Assembly (NCBI GenBank): GCA_022710245.1 | Contig: JAKLHH010000068.1 | Coordinates: 1 to 13,622 of the forward strand | Direction of reading: 5' to 3' | Length of the DNA stretch: 13,622 nt | Source: Myxococcota bacterium | Lineage (GTDB): Bacteria > Myxococcota > Polyangia > GCA-2747355 > JAKLHH01 | Shown here: piece after piece, positions 5,919 through 12,824 of the stretch | Layout: the number at the start of each line of letters is the position of its first letter | How positions within the stretch are numbered: the stretch's first letter is position 1 | Notes under the pieces: generated by a model | The model's database searches: none | Told to the model about the DNA's origin: nothing | What the model saw: only the letters and a program-made list of their open reading frames with translations | Position numbers and translations under genes: made by a program

Positions 5919-7631
5919 ATGTCGGCCCCTGAGGCAAAGCCCGCGGGACTTGTCCGTCATCGCGGAGCGTCCGCAGGACGCGAGCAGGGCGAGGCCGCCC
6001 TCCATCGCGGAGCGTCCGCAGGACGCGAGCAGGGCGAGGTCGCCCTCCATCGCGGAGCGTCCGCAGGACGCGAGCAGGGCGACATCCCGCGGAGGAGGGC
6101 GCTGCTCCTCGTCGGCCTGCCCTGCCTTGCGCTGATGCTGATCACCCTGGTCTGGGTGCGCGCGGACGGCGTCCTCTGCCCCCCGACGGACTCGGACAAC
6201 CACCTGCTCGGCGCGCAGACCTACGCGCGGGCGCTCCGCCTCGGCGGCGCGGGCGGCCTCTGGCAGACGCTCCGCCGCTCGCCGGAGAACTGGCCCCCGG
6301 CGTCCTACCTCCTCTACGGCGGCCTCGCCGCGCTGGCCGGCGACGAGCCGCAGACGGTGCGCCTCTGCGGGCTGGTCCTCCTGCCCCTCCTCGCCTGGCT
6401 CGCCTACGCGCTCGGCCGTACGCTCGGCGGCAGCGGCGCGGGCGTGCTGACGGCGCTCCTGGTGCTCTTCAGCTTCGGCGTGGCCGGGGGCGTGCGGCAG
6501 GTCTCGCTCGATCTGCCGGCGACCCTCGCGGTGGCGCTGGCCATGCTCGCGCTGCTGCGCGGCCGGCTCGGCGAGCCCCGCGCCGTGCTGGCCTTCGGCG
6601 CGGCCTGCGGGCTCGCGGTCCTCACCCGCGCGCAGGCGCCCTTCTTCCTCGCCGCGCCCGCGCTCCTCGTGGCGGCCGCCGCCCTGCGCCGCGCGGGTGG
6701 CTGGCCTGCACGGGGCCGGCTGCTCCTCTGGCTCGGACTCGGCGTGCTCGCGACGGCGGTGGTCTCCAGCCCCTGGTGGGCCGGCCGCATGCACGGCATC
6801 CTGCGCGAGGGGAGCGCCCACGTGGGCGGCGGCGGGCTCGCCGCGGGGCTCGCCTACTTCGGCGCCTGCCTCGGGCAGCTCGCGGGCTGGCCGGTCACGC
6901 TGACGGGGCTGGGGCTGGCGCCGCTCCTCCTCGCGCGCCGCCGCCTGGAGGCGCTGCTGCTCCTCGCCTGGCTCCTCGGCGCCGCGCTGGCCTACTCGAG
7001 CACGGTCGCCTGGGAGCCGCGGTACCTGCTCCCCGCGCTCCCCGCGCTGGTGCTGCTCGCGGTGCTCGGCGTCCGCGAGCTGCGCCCGCGGCTCCGCGCC
7101 GTCGTGGTCGTGTTGCTCGTCGCGGGCACCGTCGGGCCCACGCTCTTCGTGGCCGCGGTGCCGGTCCGCGTGCGCAACCGGGTGGTGCACGACTGGCTGA
7201 TCGAGTGGTGCTACATCAGGCCCCCCGCGCGAATCGGCCAGTTCCGCGCGCGGCGGGCCGCCGCCGAGGTCGCCGCCGCGCTCGGCGCCGGCGCCGACGA
7301 GAGCGGGGGCCGCGGTCTCTACCTCTACCTCGGGCTCGACCCGCGCTCGAGCTTCACCGTGGAGACCGCCGTGCACCTCCTGCCCCTGCTGCCGGCGCTC
7401 CTCGCCTCGAGCAGCACCATCCGCGCCGCCGACTCACCCTGGCACCTCGCCGAGCGCGACCGCCGCCGGCTCTTCGTGCTCCTCGAGGGCGAGCGCTCCC
7501 TCGAGCTGGCCCCGGTGCTCGACCTCCCGCCGGGCTGGCTGGGCAACCGGCGGCCCGTCCGGCTCTACCGCATCCCGCGCGAGCACCCGCTGCGCGAGGA
7601 TCCGAGGGGGCTCTACTCCCTCACGCGGTAG
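5919..7631 (+). CDS. GT-C/ArnT-like integral membrane glycosyltransferase
   Basis: Polytopic inner-membrane protein resembling GT-C enzymes (ArnT, PMT, GT39/GT83), which transfer sugars from polyprenyl-phosphate donors on the periplasmic side. From the ATG at 5919 it has 570 residues. TM1 starts near residue 60 and is followed by an acidic first loop (PPTDSDNHL), the usual site of GT-C catalytic aspartates. Next come about ten hydrophobic helices, with WEPRYLLPALPALVLLA typical of the last membrane part, and a soluble C-terminal region. The substrate is unknown. Residues 14-58 are three 15-residue units (HRGASAGREQGEAAL and variants), encoded by tandem DNA repeats and placed in the N-terminal tail before TM1. 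That tail should be cytosolic and tolerant of insertion. An ATG at 5910 is in frame but overlaps the -10 element. The gene ends inside a 14-bp tandem array and converges on the oxidoreductase gene. Confidence 0.82.
   Translation: MSAPEAKPAGLVRHRGASAGREQGEAALHRGASAGREQGEVALHRGASAGREQGDIPRRRALLLVGLPCLALMLITLVWVRADGVLCPPTDSDNHLLGAQTYARALRLGGAGGLWQTLRRSPENWPPASYLLYGGLAALAGDEPQTVRLCGLVLLPLLAWLAYALGRTLGGSGAGVLTALLVLFSFGVAGGVRQVSLDLPATLAVALAMLALLRGRLGEPRAVLAFGAACGLAVLTRAQAPFFLAAPALLVAAAALRRAGGWPARGRLLLWLGLGVLATAVVSSPWWAGRMHGILREGSAHVGGGGLAAGLAYFGACLGQLAGWPVTLTGLGLAPLLLARRRLEALLLLAWLLGAALAYSSTVAWEPRYLLPALPALVLLAVLGVRELRPRLRAVVVVLLVAGTVGPTLFVAAVPVRVRNRVVHDWLIEWCYIRPPARIGQFRARRAAAEVAAALGAGADESGGRGLYLYLGLDPRSSFTVETAVHLLPLLPALLASSSTIRAADSPWHLAERDRRRLFVLLEGERSLELAPVLDLPPGWLGNRRPVRLYRIPREHPLREDPRGLYSLTR
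5941..6092 (+). repeat. Three 45-bp tandem units of the palindromic element, in frame
   Basis: Units at 5958-6002, 6003-6047 and 6048-6092 each start CATCGCGGAGCGTCCGCAGG and are almost identical over the first 36 bases. The array is bounded by an 8-bp inverted repeat, CCGCGGGA at 5941-5948 and TCCCGCGG at 6085-6092, with TGTC (5951-5954) pairing GACA (6081-6084) just inside. Unit 3 has its own 8-bp arms, GTCGCCCT (6039-6046) and AGGGCGAC (6076-6083). The unit length of exactly 15 codons keeps the host frame. The core is the same as at 5795-5819 apart from one base. Confidence 0.85.
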
Positions 7632-7731
7632 ACCTCGCGCGGTAGACCTCACGCGGTAGACCTCACGCGGTGGCCCTCACGCCGTGGCCCTCACGCCGTG
7701 GCCTCCCGCCGCTACTCCCTCACGCTGTAGC
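7619..7731. repeat. 14-bp tandem array between convergent genes
   Basis: Six contiguous 14-bp units with consensus CCTCACGCGGTAGA/GC run from 7619 to 7702. A degenerate 15-base stretch follows, then one more unit at 7718-7731. CTACTCCCTCACG occurs at both ends (7613-7625 and 7712-7724). The first supplies the end and stop of the GT-C gene, and the second supplies the stop (CTA, read as TAG) of the opposing oxidoreductase gene. There is no long stem-loop or T-run, so a classical intrinsic terminator is not supported. Confidence 0.8.
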
Positions 7732-9112
7732 TGAAGAAGCGCTGCTGGGCGGCGCGCCAGTCCGGCTTCGCGCGCCCCTCCTCGAGGAAGCTCGCCAGCT
7801 CGAGGGCCATGTGCATGCAGTGGTCGAGGTTGCACTGGAGGAAGAGGGGACCGCGGCCGAGGAGGTAGAGGTTAGGCACGCCGTCGAGCCAGCGGTGGAC
7901 CGCCTCGAGCCGCGCGCGCCAGCCGATGGAGTAGATCGGGTAGACGTCACGCAGCCTCGCCCCGCATCGCTCCACGCAGGCACGACCTCCCTCGAGGAGG
8001 CGCAGGCGCCGCAGCTCCTCGAGGCAGCCCTCGGCCAGCTCGTCGTCCGCCATGCGCCAGACCGGATCGTCATGCGAGCACGGGATCTCGACGGTGAGCG
8101 CCACCAGGCCGGGGCGCCGGTTCAGCGCCGGGCTGTAGCGGGCGGGCTCGGAGACCCGCCCGAGGAAGGTGTTGCTCTCGGGGAAGTAGAGGGTCTCGCT
8201 GTCGCGACGGGTCGCGCCCTCGGTGACGATGCCGACCACGCGGAGCGCACGCCACTCCAGCTCGAGCGGCGCAGGCGCCGGGCGGCCGGCGGCCTCCACC
8301 ATCCGGTGCAGCTCGCGGAGCGGCAGCGTGGCGACGAGCGCCTCCGCCTCGAGCCGCTCCCCCCCCGCGACCTCCAGCGCCGCGACGCTCCCGTCCGCCG
8401 CGAGCTCGAGCCGCTGCGCCGGGGCGCCGAGGAGCAGGCGCCCGCCCGCGGCGCGCAGGCGCGCGGCGAGCGCCTCGGCCAGCTGCCCGATGCCCCGCCG
8501 CGGGTAGAGGTAGCTGGCGCCCCCGAGCAGGCGCTCCTGCACCTTGCCGAGCGCCCGGAGCAGCGCGAAGCGGCGTACACGGCTGATCGCCGGATCCTTC
8601 GAGACCTCCGCCGGCGGCCGTCCCCAGAGCTTGGCGGCGTACGGCTCGTAGAAGCGCCGGTAGAGCTGCTCGCCCACCTCGCCCGCCGCGTAGGCGTCGA
8701 AGGTCTGCCCGGGGTTGCGGCCGATCAGCCGGGCAGCGCGCGCCCCGAGGAAGCCGGAGGCGAAGCCCCAGAGCTCGAGCGGGCCGAAGGAGAGCATCAC
8801 GTCGAGCACCGAGGGCGGGTAGCGGAGGCTGCGCCCGCCGACGAGGATCAGCCCCTTCCGTGGCCGTCGCAGGAGGTCCGCGCCGAGGAGCTCCTCGATC
8901 AGCGCGAGGATGGAGGGGTCGAACTGCGGGTGGATCCGGTGGGAGCCGAGGTCGAAGCTCCACTGCCCCTGCTGGAGCGTCGCCGCGAGCCCGCCGACCC
9001 GCTGCTCCCGCTCGACCACGGTCACGCGGTGGCCGGCGAGCGCGAGACGCCAGCCGACCATCAGGCCGGTGACGCCCGCGCCCAGCACCACGAGCTCGCG
9101 CGGCGAGCTCAT
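7712..9112 (-). CDS. FAD-dependent amine-oxidase/UGM-like oxidoreductase
   Basis: A 466-residue flavoprotein of the amine oxidase/protoporphyrinogen oxidase/UDP-galactopyranose mutase-like group often found in polysaccharide loci. The N-terminal Rossmann motif is VVLGAGVTGLMVG (G11, G13, G16), with the FAD-ribose-binding acid at E34 in VVEREQRVGG. FDLGSHRIHP (53-62), RFYEPYAAKLWG, and YPRRGIGQLAEALA follow the pattern of this subgroup. A late flavin-binding segment lies around NLYLLGRGPLFLQCNLDHCMHMA. It could act on a nucleotide sugar, an isoprenoid or another substrate, and sequence alone does not decide. The ATG at 9112 is the only reasonable start in frame. A six-codon mini-ORF overlaps it (ATGA) with a leaderless -10 upstream. 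It is divergent from the radical SAM/SPASM operon, and its 3' end lies in the 14-bp array. Confidence 0.88.
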   Translation of the reverse strand: MSSPRELVVLGAGVTGLMVGWRLALAGHRVTVVEREQRVGGLAATLQQGQWSFDLGSHRIHPQFDPSILALIEELLGADLLRRPRKGLILVGGRSLRYPPSVLDVMLSFGPLELWGFASGFLGARAARLIGRNPGQTFDAYAAGEVGEQLYRRFYEPYAAKLWGRPPAEVSKDPAISRVRRFALLRALGKVQERLLGGASYLYPRRGIGQLAEALAARLRAAGGRLLLGAPAQRLELAADGSVAALEVAGGERLEAEALVATLPLRELHRMVEAAGRPAPAPLELEWRALRVVGIVTEGATRRDSETLYFPESNTFLGRVSEPARYSPALNRRPGLVALTVEIPCSHDDPVWRMADDELAEGCLEELRRLRLLEGGRACVERCGARLRDVYPIYSIGWRARLEAVHRWLDGVPNLYLLGRGPLFLQCNLDHCMHMALELASFLEEGRAKPDWRAAQQRFFSYSVRE

Positions 9113-9129
9113 CGCGTCCGTGACTCCAT
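9109..9129 (-). promoter_or_regulatory. Possible upstream mini-ORF (MESRTR) coupled to the oxidoreductase gene
   Basis: On the minus strand an ATG at 9129 opens six codons (MESRTR) ending in TGA at 9111-9109. The stop overlaps the oxidoreductase ATG as ATGA. The mini-ORF ATG, not the gene ATG, sits seven bases after a TANNNT element. Such an arrangement would allow termination-reinitiation to feed the main gene. It could also be chance, given its small size. Confidence 0.3.
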
Positions 9130-9136
9130 CGCCCGC

Positions 9137-9142
9137 ACGTTA
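9137..9142 (-). promoter_or_regulatory. Putative -10 (TAACGT, minus strand) for the oxidoreductase gene
   Basis: TAACGT on the minus strand is followed by seven bases (GCGGGCG) and an ATG at 9129. This repeats the spacing seen at the other putative leaderless starts. It is one of the few AT-containing stretches in the 127-base divergent gap. On the plus strand TATCAT at 9141-9146 overlaps it and could serve the opposite direction. Confidence 0.35.
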
Positions 9143-9216
9143 TCATCCCCCCGTCGTCCACCTCCACTGCCGACTCGACTCGACCGCAGGTGTCGACGCG
9201 CCGACCGCGCTCGGGC

Positions 9217-9222
9217 TACAGT
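9217..9222 (+). promoter_or_regulatory. Possible -10 (TACAGT) for the radical SAM/SPASM operon
   Basis: TACAGT lies 17 bases before the ATG at 9240 and would give a short leader of about ten bases with no good Shine-Dalgarno sequence. TATCAT at 9141-9146 is an alternative and would give a leader near 90 bases. Neither has a clear -35. Confidence 0.25.
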
Positions 9223-9239
9223 TCAGCCAGGCACCCGAG

Positions 9240-10460
9240 ATGCTCACCCCACCCTACCCGCTCCGCCTCGCGCGGCTGGCGCTGCGTGATCCGCGCAAGC
9301 TCCCGACCATGCTGCGGCTGAAGCTCGGCCGGCACGGGCCGCGGGACAGCGCCGAGGCGCGCGAGGCCGCCGCGGGCCCTGTCGCGCCGCCGCTGGTGGT
9401 GGCGCTGCGCCTCGGCTATCGCTGCAACCTCCGCTGCCGCATGTGCGGCCAGTGGGGCGAGGCGGGGCTGGGGCACCAGGGCGAGCTCCCCGAGCGCACG
9501 CTGACCACCGACGACGTGAAGCGGCTGATCGACGAGCTCGCCGCCTGGCGGCCCTACCTCTACCTCACCGGCGGCGAGCCGCTCCTCGAGCCCGACCTCG
9601 GCGAGGTGATCCGCCACGCCTCGTCGCGACACCTCCCGGTCAGCCTGAGCACCAACGGCACGCTGCTCGCGCGCCGCGCCCGCGAGCTGATCGACGCCGG
9701 GCTCGACTACCTCTACCTCAGCCTCGACGCGCCCGCGCCCGGTGAGGCCGCGATCCGGCGGGAGCCGGAGGGCGCGGACTCCCAGGCGCGCGCGGCGGCG
9801 GGCGCCCGCGAGCTCCTGCGAGCCCGCGACGCGCACGGGGTGGGGCTGCCGCTGGTGCAGGTGCAGACCATCGTCGTCGAGGAGAACCATCGCTCGCTGC
9901 AGGCGATGGCGCGCTATCTCGCCGACGAGCTCCGCCCCGACGTCTGGGGGCTGCAGCTCTGCGTGCACACCAGCGCGGAGCTCGCGGCGACCCACGACGC
10001 CGAGCTGCGCCGGCGCTTCGGCACGCCGGGCCGCGCCTGGTCCGGCTTCGCGCGGAGCTTCCCCGGGCTCGACCCTGCGGCGCTGGAGGCCGAGCTGCGC
10101 GCGCTCCAGGCGCGCCGCTGGCCCTTCCGCCTGCGCCTCTACCGGCCGCTCGGGCTCCCCGGCCTCGAGCTGGGCCGCTACTTCGACGAGCCGGCGCGGC
10201 CGAGCTTCGACCCGGGCTCCGCCGAGCTCGTCTGCCTGAACCCGTACCTCTTCGCGCAGGTCGAGCCCGACGGCAGCGTCGCCTGCTGCGGGAGCCAGCC
10301 GGACCACAAGCTGGGCGACGTCCGCGAGCGCGGGCTCCTCGCGCTGTGGAACGGCGAGCGGGCGCGCGCGTGGCGGCGCGGGCTCGCCGAGGGTCTGCTC
10401 CCGGCCTGCCCGCGCTGCTTCTCGCTGCACGAGTACCTGCGCTTCCGGAGGCGCCGATGA
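9240..10460 (+). CDS. Radical SAM/SPASM protein
   Basis: A 406-residue cytosolic radical SAM enzyme. C62-x3-C66-x2-C69 (RCNLRCRMCGQW) binds the SAM [4Fe-4S] cluster. YLTGGEPLLEPDL is the glycine-rich SAM-contact strand, and STNGTLL with LDYLYLSLDAP are the standard next strands. The C-terminus has SPASM-type cysteines C332, C349, C350, C390 and C393, with LGDVRERGLLALWNG, suggesting one or more auxiliary clusters. SPASM proteins modify RiPP peptides, proteins or sugars. No precursor peptide is visible nearby, and the neighbours are glycan-type genes, so a sugar or lipid substrate is my inference. The frame extends upstream, but the ATG at 9240 is the only start consistent with the promoter gap and family N-terminus. 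The stop overlaps the next start by four bases (ATGA), so this is the first gene of a coupled operon. Confidence 0.88.
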   Translation: MLTPPYPLRLARLALRDPRKLPTMLRLKLGRHGPRDSAEAREAAAGPVAPPLVVALRLGYRCNLRCRMCGQWGEAGLGHQGELPERTLTTDDVKRLIDELAAWRPYLYLTGGEPLLEPDLGEVIRHASSRHLPVSLSTNGTLLARRARELIDAGLDYLYLSLDAPAPGEAAIRREPEGADSQARAAAGARELLRARDAHGVGLPLVQVQTIVVEENHRSLQAMARYLADELRPDVWGLQLCVHTSAELAATHDAELRRRFGTPGRAWSGFARSFPGLDPAALEAELRALQARRWPFRLRLYRPLGLPGLELGRYFDEPARPSFDPGSAELVCLNPYLFAQVEPDGSVACCGSQPDHKLGDVRERGLLALWNGERARAWRRGLAEGLLPACPRCFSLHEYLRFRRRR

Positions 10461-11464
10461 GGGCGCTGCGCGACGCGCTCGCCGAGGTCACGCCGCCCGT
10501 GCTGGTCCTCAGCAGCCATGCCGGGCACGGCAACGCCAGCGTCGGCGCGATCCTGCAGCGCGGGCTCGAGCGCGCCGGGCTCGAGGCGCGCCACCAGCCG
10601 ATCGAGGAGCTGATCGAGCCAGCGCTGGTGCGCAGCGAGTTCAGCCGCCACCGCTGGCTCTGCACGCGGGCGCCGACGCTGCTGCGGCTCACCTACGGGC
10701 TGCCGCTCGCGTACGGTCTGAAGCGCGCCGCCGCGCAGCTCTGGCCGGCGCGCGGGCTGGCGCCGCTGGCCGACGCGCTCGCGCGGCTGCGCGTGCAGAC
10801 CGTGATCGCGACGAACCACCGCGCGGCGCTCTGGGTCGGCCAGCTGCGACGGAGCGGGCGGGCGCGCTGCGGCCTCTGGGGCGTGCTGACCGACTACGCG
10901 CTCAGCCCCGGCTGGCGCTTCGTCCTCGTCGACGAGCTCGAGCGCCTGCTCGGCCCGCTGCCGGACTCCGCCATCCCCGGAGCGCTGCGCGGGCGCTACC
11001 GTGAGCTGCCGCTCCCGGTCGACCCCGCCTTCGCCGCCCTGCGCGGCACCCCGGGCTCGCGGGACGAGGTGCTGGTCACCGGCGGCGGCTGGGGCCTCGG
11101 CCCGCTCGCCCGGGTCGCGCGCGGCCTGCTGCGCAGCCTCCCCGGGCTGACGGTCCACGTCGCCTGCGGCGACAACCGCGAGCTCCTCCTCACGCTGCGC
11201 CGTCTCGAGCGGCACCCGTCGGGTCCCGGAGTCGTCGCGCACGGGCCGCTGCCGCAGCTGGCCCCGCTCCTCGGCCGCTGCGCCGCGGTGATCACTCGCC
11301 CGGGCGCGGTCACCCTGACCGAGGCGCACGTCGCCGGCCGCGCCATCTTCCTGCTCGACGGCCTGCCCGTCGTCGAGGAGGCCAACGCCGCGCACGCGCT
11401 GCGCTGCTTCGGCGCGCGGCGCTTCTCGCTGCGGACCTTCCGCGCCTGGCGAGGGGGGGGCTGA
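10457..11464 (+). CDS. GT28 glycosyltransferase, MGDG-synthase-like
   Basis: A 335-residue GT-B fold enzyme of the MGDG synthase/diacylglycerol glucosyltransferase/MurG-like group, which transfers a sugar from a nucleotide donor to a lipid acceptor at the inner membrane face. The N-terminal acceptor domain has LSSHAGHGNASVG (18-30) and GVLTDYALSPGW (142-153). The donor domain has VLVTGGGWGLG (205-215), VHVACGDNREL (233-243), HGPLPQLAPLLGRC and VITRPGAVTLTEAHVAG (278-294), then DGLPVVEEAN, which contacts the nucleotide sugar. Length is slightly under the family norm. The start overlaps the previous stop by four bases. The last codons run through eight consecutive G residues (11453-11460), so slippage would change only the tail and the junction to the next gene. 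Confidence 0.87.
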   Translation: MRALRDALAEVTPPVLVLSSHAGHGNASVGAILQRGLERAGLEARHQPIEELIEPALVRSEFSRHRWLCTRAPTLLRLTYGLPLAYGLKRAAAQLWPARGLAPLADALARLRVQTVIATNHRAALWVGQLRRSGRARCGLWGVLTDYALSPGWRFVLVDELERLLGPLPDSAIPGALRGRYRELPLPVDPAFAALRGTPGSRDEVLVTGGGWGLGPLARVARGLLRSLPGLTVHVACGDNRELLLTLRRLERHPSGPGVVAHGPLPQLAPLLGRCAAVITRPGAVTLTEAHVAGRAIFLLDGLPVVEEANAAHALRCFGARRFSLRTFRAWRGGG

Positions 11465-11465
11465 G
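11453..11465 (+). promoter_or_regulatory. G8 tract at gene junction, likely Shine-Dalgarno region
   Basis: GAGGGGGGGG at 11451-11460 lies just upstream of the GTG at 11466 and spans the last codons and stop of the GT28 gene. The purine run is at a suitable distance to act as ribosome-binding site for the CapK-like gene. Eight identical bases could also slip during replication, extending the GT28 frame past its stop. Confidence 0.4.
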
Positions 11466-12824
11466 GTGGGCCTCGAGTTTCGCCTCCGCGACTTCGCGCA
11501 CCCGCTGGCGATCCTGGCGCTCAGGCGGCGCTTCCAGCTGAACCAGTGGCGCAGCCCCGAGGAGCTCGAGCGCTACCAGGCGCAGCGCCTGGGCGCCGTG
11601 CTCGAGCATGCCTGGCGCCGCGTGCCCTACTACCGCGCGCTGCTCAGGCGGCTGGGGCTCACGCCCTCGGACCTGCGCGCCCCGCGCGACCTGCGCGCGC
11701 TGCCGCTGCTGGAGAAGGAGGTGCTGCGGGAGCGCTTTCGCGAGCTCCGCGCCGAGGACGCCGCGCGCTACCAGCCGCAGGAGCTCTCGACCAGCGGCAC
11801 CACCGGCGCGCGCCTCCGCCTGCTGATGGACCGCCCGGCGAACGTGCAGGAGTTCGTCTACTACTGGCGCCTCTGGGGCTGGGCCGGCTACCGGCTCGGC
11901 GACCCCTTCGCCGAGCTCTCCGTCGAGCACTTCACCAGCGGGCGGCGCAGCGCGGAGGCGCTCGCCGACCACCAGCCGCTCGCGCGGCGCCTGCTGCTGA
12001 ACAGCCTCCAGCTCTCGCGCCGGCACCTCGACGAGCAGCTCCACCTGCTCCGCCGCCACCGGTCGCGCTTCCTCAAGGGGCTCCCCTCGAACCTCCACGT
12101 GCTCGCGCTCCTCTGCGGCAGGCGCGATCACGGCCTCAGCCTCCGCGCGATCTTCTCGCAGGGCGAGCGGCTCCTCCCCACGCAGCGGCAGCTGATCGAG
12201 CGCACCTTCGGCTGCCCGGTCCTCGACTGCTACGGCCACCTGGAGCGCACGGTGGCGGTCTCGCAGTGTCCGGCCGGCAGCTACCACATCCACTCCGACT
12301 ACGGCCTCCTCCAGCTCGAGGAGACGACGCTGGCGCCGCCCGTCGACGCGCCGCCGGGCGCGCGGCTCGCCGAGGTGATCGGCACCTCGCTCCACGCGCG
12401 CGCTATGCCGCTCCTCCGCTACCGGACCGGCGACCTGGCGCTGGTGCAGCCGGGGCAGCTCCGCTGCGCCTGCGGGCGCGGGCTCCCCACCGTCGTGGGG
12501 GTGCTCGGCCGCCGCGGCGGCGTCGTGATCACGCCCGACCGCCGCGCGGTGACCGCGATCTACGTCGCCCTGCACCGCACGCCCGGCCTCCTCGGCGGCC
12601 AGATCCGGCAGGAGTCCCTCGAGGAGCTCGAGGTGCGCTACGCCTGCGCCGACGCGGACGCGGCGGCGACCGGCGCCGAGCTGGCCGCCAACCTGCGCGC
12701 GCTGGTGGGCCCGGCGATGCGGCTCCGCCTGCTGAGGGTCCCCCCCGAGGAGCTCGCCGGACCGCCGGGCGCCAAGCCCCAGAGCGTCATCTCGCGAGTG
12801 CCGCCGGAGGCGCTGCTGGAGTGA
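11466..12824 (+). CDS. CapK/PaaK-like adenylate-forming enzyme
   Basis: A 452-residue member of the phenylacetate-CoA ligase/CapK/coenzyme F390 synthetase branch of AMP-binding enzymes, which activate a carboxylate with ATP. The N-terminal VPYYRALLRRLG is diagnostic of the CapK branch. The P-loop is STSGTTGARL (108-117). YGHLERTVAVSQCPAGSYHIHSDYG is the central aromatic/Cys block, MPLLRYRTGDLALV the nucleotide-ribose motif, and CACGRGLPTVVGVLGRRG follows. CapK homologues are common in capsule and exopolysaccharide loci, though their true substrates are poorly known. The start is GTG, one base after the GT28 stop. The gene converges on the deacetylase-like gene and overlaps its end by 38 bases. 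It probably activates an acyl or amino-acid substituent for the glycan (inference). Confidence 0.88.
   Translation: MGLEFRLRDFAHPLAILALRRRFQLNQWRSPEELERYQAQRLGAVLEHAWRRVPYYRALLRRLGLTPSDLRAPRDLRALPLLEKEVLRERFRELRAEDAARYQPQELSTSGTTGARLRLLMDRPANVQEFVYYWRLWGWAGYRLGDPFAELSVEHFTSGRRSAEALADHQPLARRLLLNSLQLSRRHLDEQLHLLRRHRSRFLKGLPSNLHVLALLCGRRDHGLSLRAIFSQGERLLPTQRQLIERTFGCPVLDCYGHLERTVAVSQCPAGSYHIHSDYGLLQLEETTLAPPVDAPPGARLAEVIGTSLHARAMPLLRYRTGDLALVQPGQLRCACGRGLPTVVGVLGRRGGVVITPDRRAVTAIYVALHRTPGLLGGQIRQESLEELEVRYACADADAAATGAELAANLRALVGPAMRLRLLRVPPEELAGPPGAKPQSVISRVPPEALLE

Noticed and set aside
5941..6092. CRISPR-like array
   Set aside because: Units are directly adjacent without unique spacers, lie in frame inside a gene, and no cas gene is near.
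5679..7376. 565-residue open frame on the minus strand
   Set aside because: Antisense shadow of the GT-C gene with low-complexity sequence. The GT-C frame has clear membrane helices.
7619..7731. Intrinsic bidirectional terminator
   Set aside because: Only tiny palindromes (CACGCCGTG) and no T-run. The repeats are direct, not inverted.
8910..9239. Upstream in-frame extension of the radical SAM/SPASM gene
   Set aside because: It would overlap the oxidoreductase 5' end and the divergent promoter gap, and the added residues show no family similarity. ATG 9240 is preferred.
7670..9289. 539-residue open frame on the plus strand
   Set aside because: Antisense to the oxidoreductase, whose Rossmann motif and flavin blocks are clear. 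No recognisable domain in the plus frame.
10346..10456. Upstream in-frame extension of the GT28 gene
   Set aside because: It overlaps the SPASM region of the preceding gene. The ATGA overlap at 10457 gives the expected N-terminus.
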